A DNA stretch of 8,177 nt, taken from NCBI GenBank assembly GCA_031257735.1, contig JAIROC010000400.1, positions 1 to 8,177 of the forward strand, in the 5' to 3' direction. The position numbers and the translations under genes were made by a program. Below, piece by piece: positions 6,520-8,177 of the stretch. How positions within the stretch are numbered: the first letter of the stretch is position 1; each line of letters opens with the position of its first letter. This DNA is from Bacteroidales bacterium (GTDB lineage: Bacteria; Bacteroidota; Bacteroidia; Bacteroidales; WCHB1-69). The notes beneath the pieces were generated by a model. The model was not told the DNA's origin. It saw only the letters and a list, made by a program, of their open reading frames with translations, and did not search any database.

Positions 6520-7671
6520 ATGCAAAGAAGAGACCCTTTTATTAAAATACGACCTTACAACGATGATGAACTTCCTTATGCCATTAATCGGATGCTGCAA
6601 AGCCATGGATTTATCAGTTCATTAATGAATTTTATGCCCGATGAACCTCTGAATTTACTCATACGTAAAATACGTAAGACAAAAACCTGCTTTGAATTTC
6701 AAAAAAATATATTCAGTAAAATATGCCAGACATTTATTGACAGAAGTATTGATGATCTTACTATTGCAGGATTTGACAAGTTGGACAAAAAAAAGACCTA
6801 TCTCTTTATCACCAATCACAGGGATATTATTATGGATTCTGCTATTATGCAACTTTATATACTTTCTCAGGGATTGAAGCCATGCAGGAGCGGTATTGGG
6901 GATAATTTACTTTCTTCTCCGATATTGACCGATGTTGCTAAGGTATGCAATATGTTTACGATTTTCCGTAGTGGGAATGCACGTCAAATGGTTACTAATT
7001 CCAAACTTGTTTCGGAGTATATTCGAAAAAGCATTTGCGAAGAACATGAATCAATATGGATTGCCCAACGTAACGGACGAACAAAAGATGGCTTTGATAA
7101 AACACAACAAAGCGTCCTGAAAATGTTTTGTGTCAGTAAACGGGAAATGAATATTTATGACAGTATTCGAGAATTAAATATTGTTCCACTCACGATTTCA
7201 TACGAATTTGAACCCTGTGACCAGATGAAAGCCCGTGAATTGATTTTAACTGCCAACAATAAAAAGTATGTTAAAGCTCCCGATGAAGATTTTAAAAGCA
7301 TGACTACAGGTATTTTTGCCTACAAAAGCAGAGTGCATCTCCAATTTGGAGAACCTATTAATGATTATATCGATGATAATCTCGTCTTTTCAAGCGATAA
7401 CGAAAAAATACAATATATTTGTTCTCTCATTGATAAACAAATGTATCAAAATTATCGTTTGTGGCCCAACAATCATATCGCTTACGATATACTTAACAAC
7501 AGTACTGAATTTCAAAATTACTATTCCGACTTTTCCAAACGGGATTTTATTAAACATATTCGCAAACAAGCAAATGTAGATGATGTAAGTTATGCCAAAA
7601 TGAAACAAATGCTCTATTCTATCTATGCCAATCCTGTAAAAGCGGCTATTCAAAACAAATCTCAGATGTGA
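6520..7671 (+). CDS. PlsC-like glycerolipid acyltransferase
   Basis: A 383-residue member of the lysophospholipid/glycerol-3-phosphate acyltransferase superfamily, predicted to transfer acyl chains in membrane lipid synthesis at the inner face of the inner membrane. Block I is TNHRDIIMD (98-106), in which the catalytic His100 is followed by D102 and D106 rather than the classical HX4D. This NHRDI form is, as I recall, usual for the Bacteroidota branch. Further on are GIGDNLL (125-131) and FRSGNARQM (149-157). IWIAQRNGRTKDG (179-191) fills the phosphate-binding EGxR position with NGR. IVPLTISYEF (221-230) corresponds to block IV. No strong transmembrane segment is evident. It is the last gene of the operon, 6 bases after the RibF-like gene. 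I see no hairpin terminator after it; the converging M48 remnant begins 20 bases downstream. Confidence 0.87.
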   Translation: MQRRDPFIKIRPYNDDELPYAINRMLQSHGFISSLMNFMPDEPLNLLIRKIRKTKTCFEFQKNIFSKICQTFIDRSIDDLTIAGFDKLDKKKTYLFITNHRDIIMDSAIMQLYILSQGLKPCRSGIGDNLLSSPILTDVAKVCNMFTIFRSGNARQMVTNSKLVSEYIRKSICEEHESIWIAQRNGRTKDGFDKTQQSVLKMFCVSKREMNIYDSIRELNIVPLTISYEFEPCDQMKARELILTANNKKYVKAPDEDFKSMTTGIFAYKSRVHLQFGEPINDYIDDNLVFSSDNEKIQYICSLIDKQMYQNYRLWPNNHIAYDILNNSTEFQNYYSDFSKRDFIKHIRKQANVDDVSYAKMKQMLYSIYANPVKAAIQNKSQM

Positions 7672-7691
7672 TTGAATGTAAAGGTTGTTGT

Positions 7692-7934
7692 TTAGACCGT
7701 TTTTGTTTTTTTCTTGTGTTTGGGCAAATCATTTTTCCCCATTACTTGGGCATAAGCGGCGCAATAACTTTCGTAATCAGTTCCCATAGCCATCGCACGC
7801 AATATTGCGATACGTTTTTCAACAGGAGGATGCGTAGAAAAGAGAGAAGTTTTATGTGATTTTGGTTTCGGGTTATTAATACACATAGCCGCAGCCATTT
7901 TACCCGGATCAAATTTTTTGGTATCTCCTGTTAT
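7692..7934 (-). pseudogene. M48-family metalloprotease, C-terminal remnant
   Basis: Leftward frame of about 80 codons, open from 7934 to the stop at 7694-7692. It reads ITGDTKKFDPGKMAAAMC and then SLFSTHPPVEKRIAILRAMA, the hallmark C-terminal block (LFSTHPP.E.RI..L) of HtpX/M48-type zinc metallopeptidases. It ends with a lysine-rich tail. The catalytic HExxH region and all membrane segments are missing: the frame is closed upstream by a TAA (7937-7935), where a T9SS cargo gene ends instead. An ATG at 7898 could start a 68-residue fragment, but that would contain no active site. I therefore read it as the surviving tail of a disrupted gene. An assembly join in a metagenomic contig would give the same picture. 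Confidence 0.7.
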
Positions 7935-8177
7935 TTACAGATAATAGTTACAGAGCCATTTTTTATGAGTGGTTTTACATCGACAGAGTAATAATGTGCA
8001 GAAACTACCCAATAGTAAACACCTGACGATACTTGTTTGCCTTTTTTATTTGTGCCAGTCCACCAAAATGAATCACTATAATCGGGACAGTTTGGAGATT
8101 TACATGCTTGCTCCCATACAAGTACTCCCCATTTATCGTAAATTTCTATCTTAAATTCTTCAAAAGTTCCCCTATCT
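7931..8177 (-). CDS. T9SS type B sorting domain protein (gliding-motility C-terminal domain), partial
   Basis: The leftward frame enters from the right edge and ends at TAA 7933-7931, giving the last 81 residues of a larger protein. Key segments are FKIEIYDKWGVLVWE (8-22), WWTGTNKKGKQVSSGVYYWVVSA (38-60) and NGSVTIICK (73-81). This is the order of the gliding-motility-associated C-terminal (CHU_C, type B) domain: a strand ending YxRWG, a W(D)GT..GK..(P)SGVYYY turn, and a final (L)xGSVTIIR strand. Such domains direct secretion and surface attachment through the type IX system. An insert with two cysteines (C25, C30) lies between the first and second segments, and a third cysteine (C80) is near the end. 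The functional part lies outside the window, so the cargo type is unknown. The stop lies beside an M48 protease remnant. Confidence 0.82.
   Translation of the reverse strand, partial: DRGTFEEFKIEIYDKWGVLVWEQACKSPNCPDYSDSFWWTGTNKKGKQVSSGVYYWVVSAHYYSVDVKPLIKNGSVTIICK

Noticed and set aside
1..8177. CRISPR array, riboswitch, toxin-antitoxin or defence module
   Set aside because: No regularly spaced repeats, known aptamer cores or defence-like gene pairs were visible on either strand.

Overview
The window reads as AT-rich chromosomal DNA from a member of the Bacteroidota, most likely Bacteroidales. Four signs point there: promoter boxes of the TAnnTTTG type, three of them extended to TTTGCA(C/G)CC; lipoproteins with almost no Shine-Dalgarno signals upstream of genes; a type IX secretion (T9SS) type B sorting domain at the right edge; and protein families typical of this phylum (the beta-helix lipoprotein ending in GAYE, the NHRDI-type acyltransferase). 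Genus cannot be fixed by eye.

Left edge (1 to about 150): the 5' end of an insertion sequence. It holds the first 18 codons of a leftward transposase of the IS4/DUF4372 type, its promoter, and a strong bidirectional hairpin. The element abuts a leftward GNAT acetyltransferase gene whose last codons and stop codon appear to come from the IS end. Position 737 to 842 is a divergent intergenic gap without a clear promoter box.

Middle (843-3842): a rightward beta-helix lipoprotein gene, then a rightward tRNA nucleotidyltransferase gene (cca, with an HD domain). Converging on cca is a tRNA-Gln(CUG) gene with its own promoter and no encoded CCA end, so it needs CCA addition of the kind its neighbour is predicted to perform.

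Right part (4118-7671): a compact five-gene rightward operon from one good promoter: ruvX, def, a TPR-type lipoprotein, a RibF-like FAD synthetase without a recognisable kinase domain, and a PlsC-like acyltransferase. ruvX and def overlap by 4 bases and the other gaps are 6 to 16 bases. The operon joins ribosome maturation (ruvX), protein N-terminal processing (def), flavin cofactor synthesis and lipid acylation.

Right edge (7692-8177, minus strand): the C-terminal end of a T9SS type B cargo protein. Its stop codon is fused almost directly to a headless C-terminal remnant of an M48-family metalloprotease. Both edges of the window therefore show rearrangement, while the core is ordinary housekeeping DNA. 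I see no convincing new defence or mobile system. The best leads are the two broken junctions and the reduced RibF.
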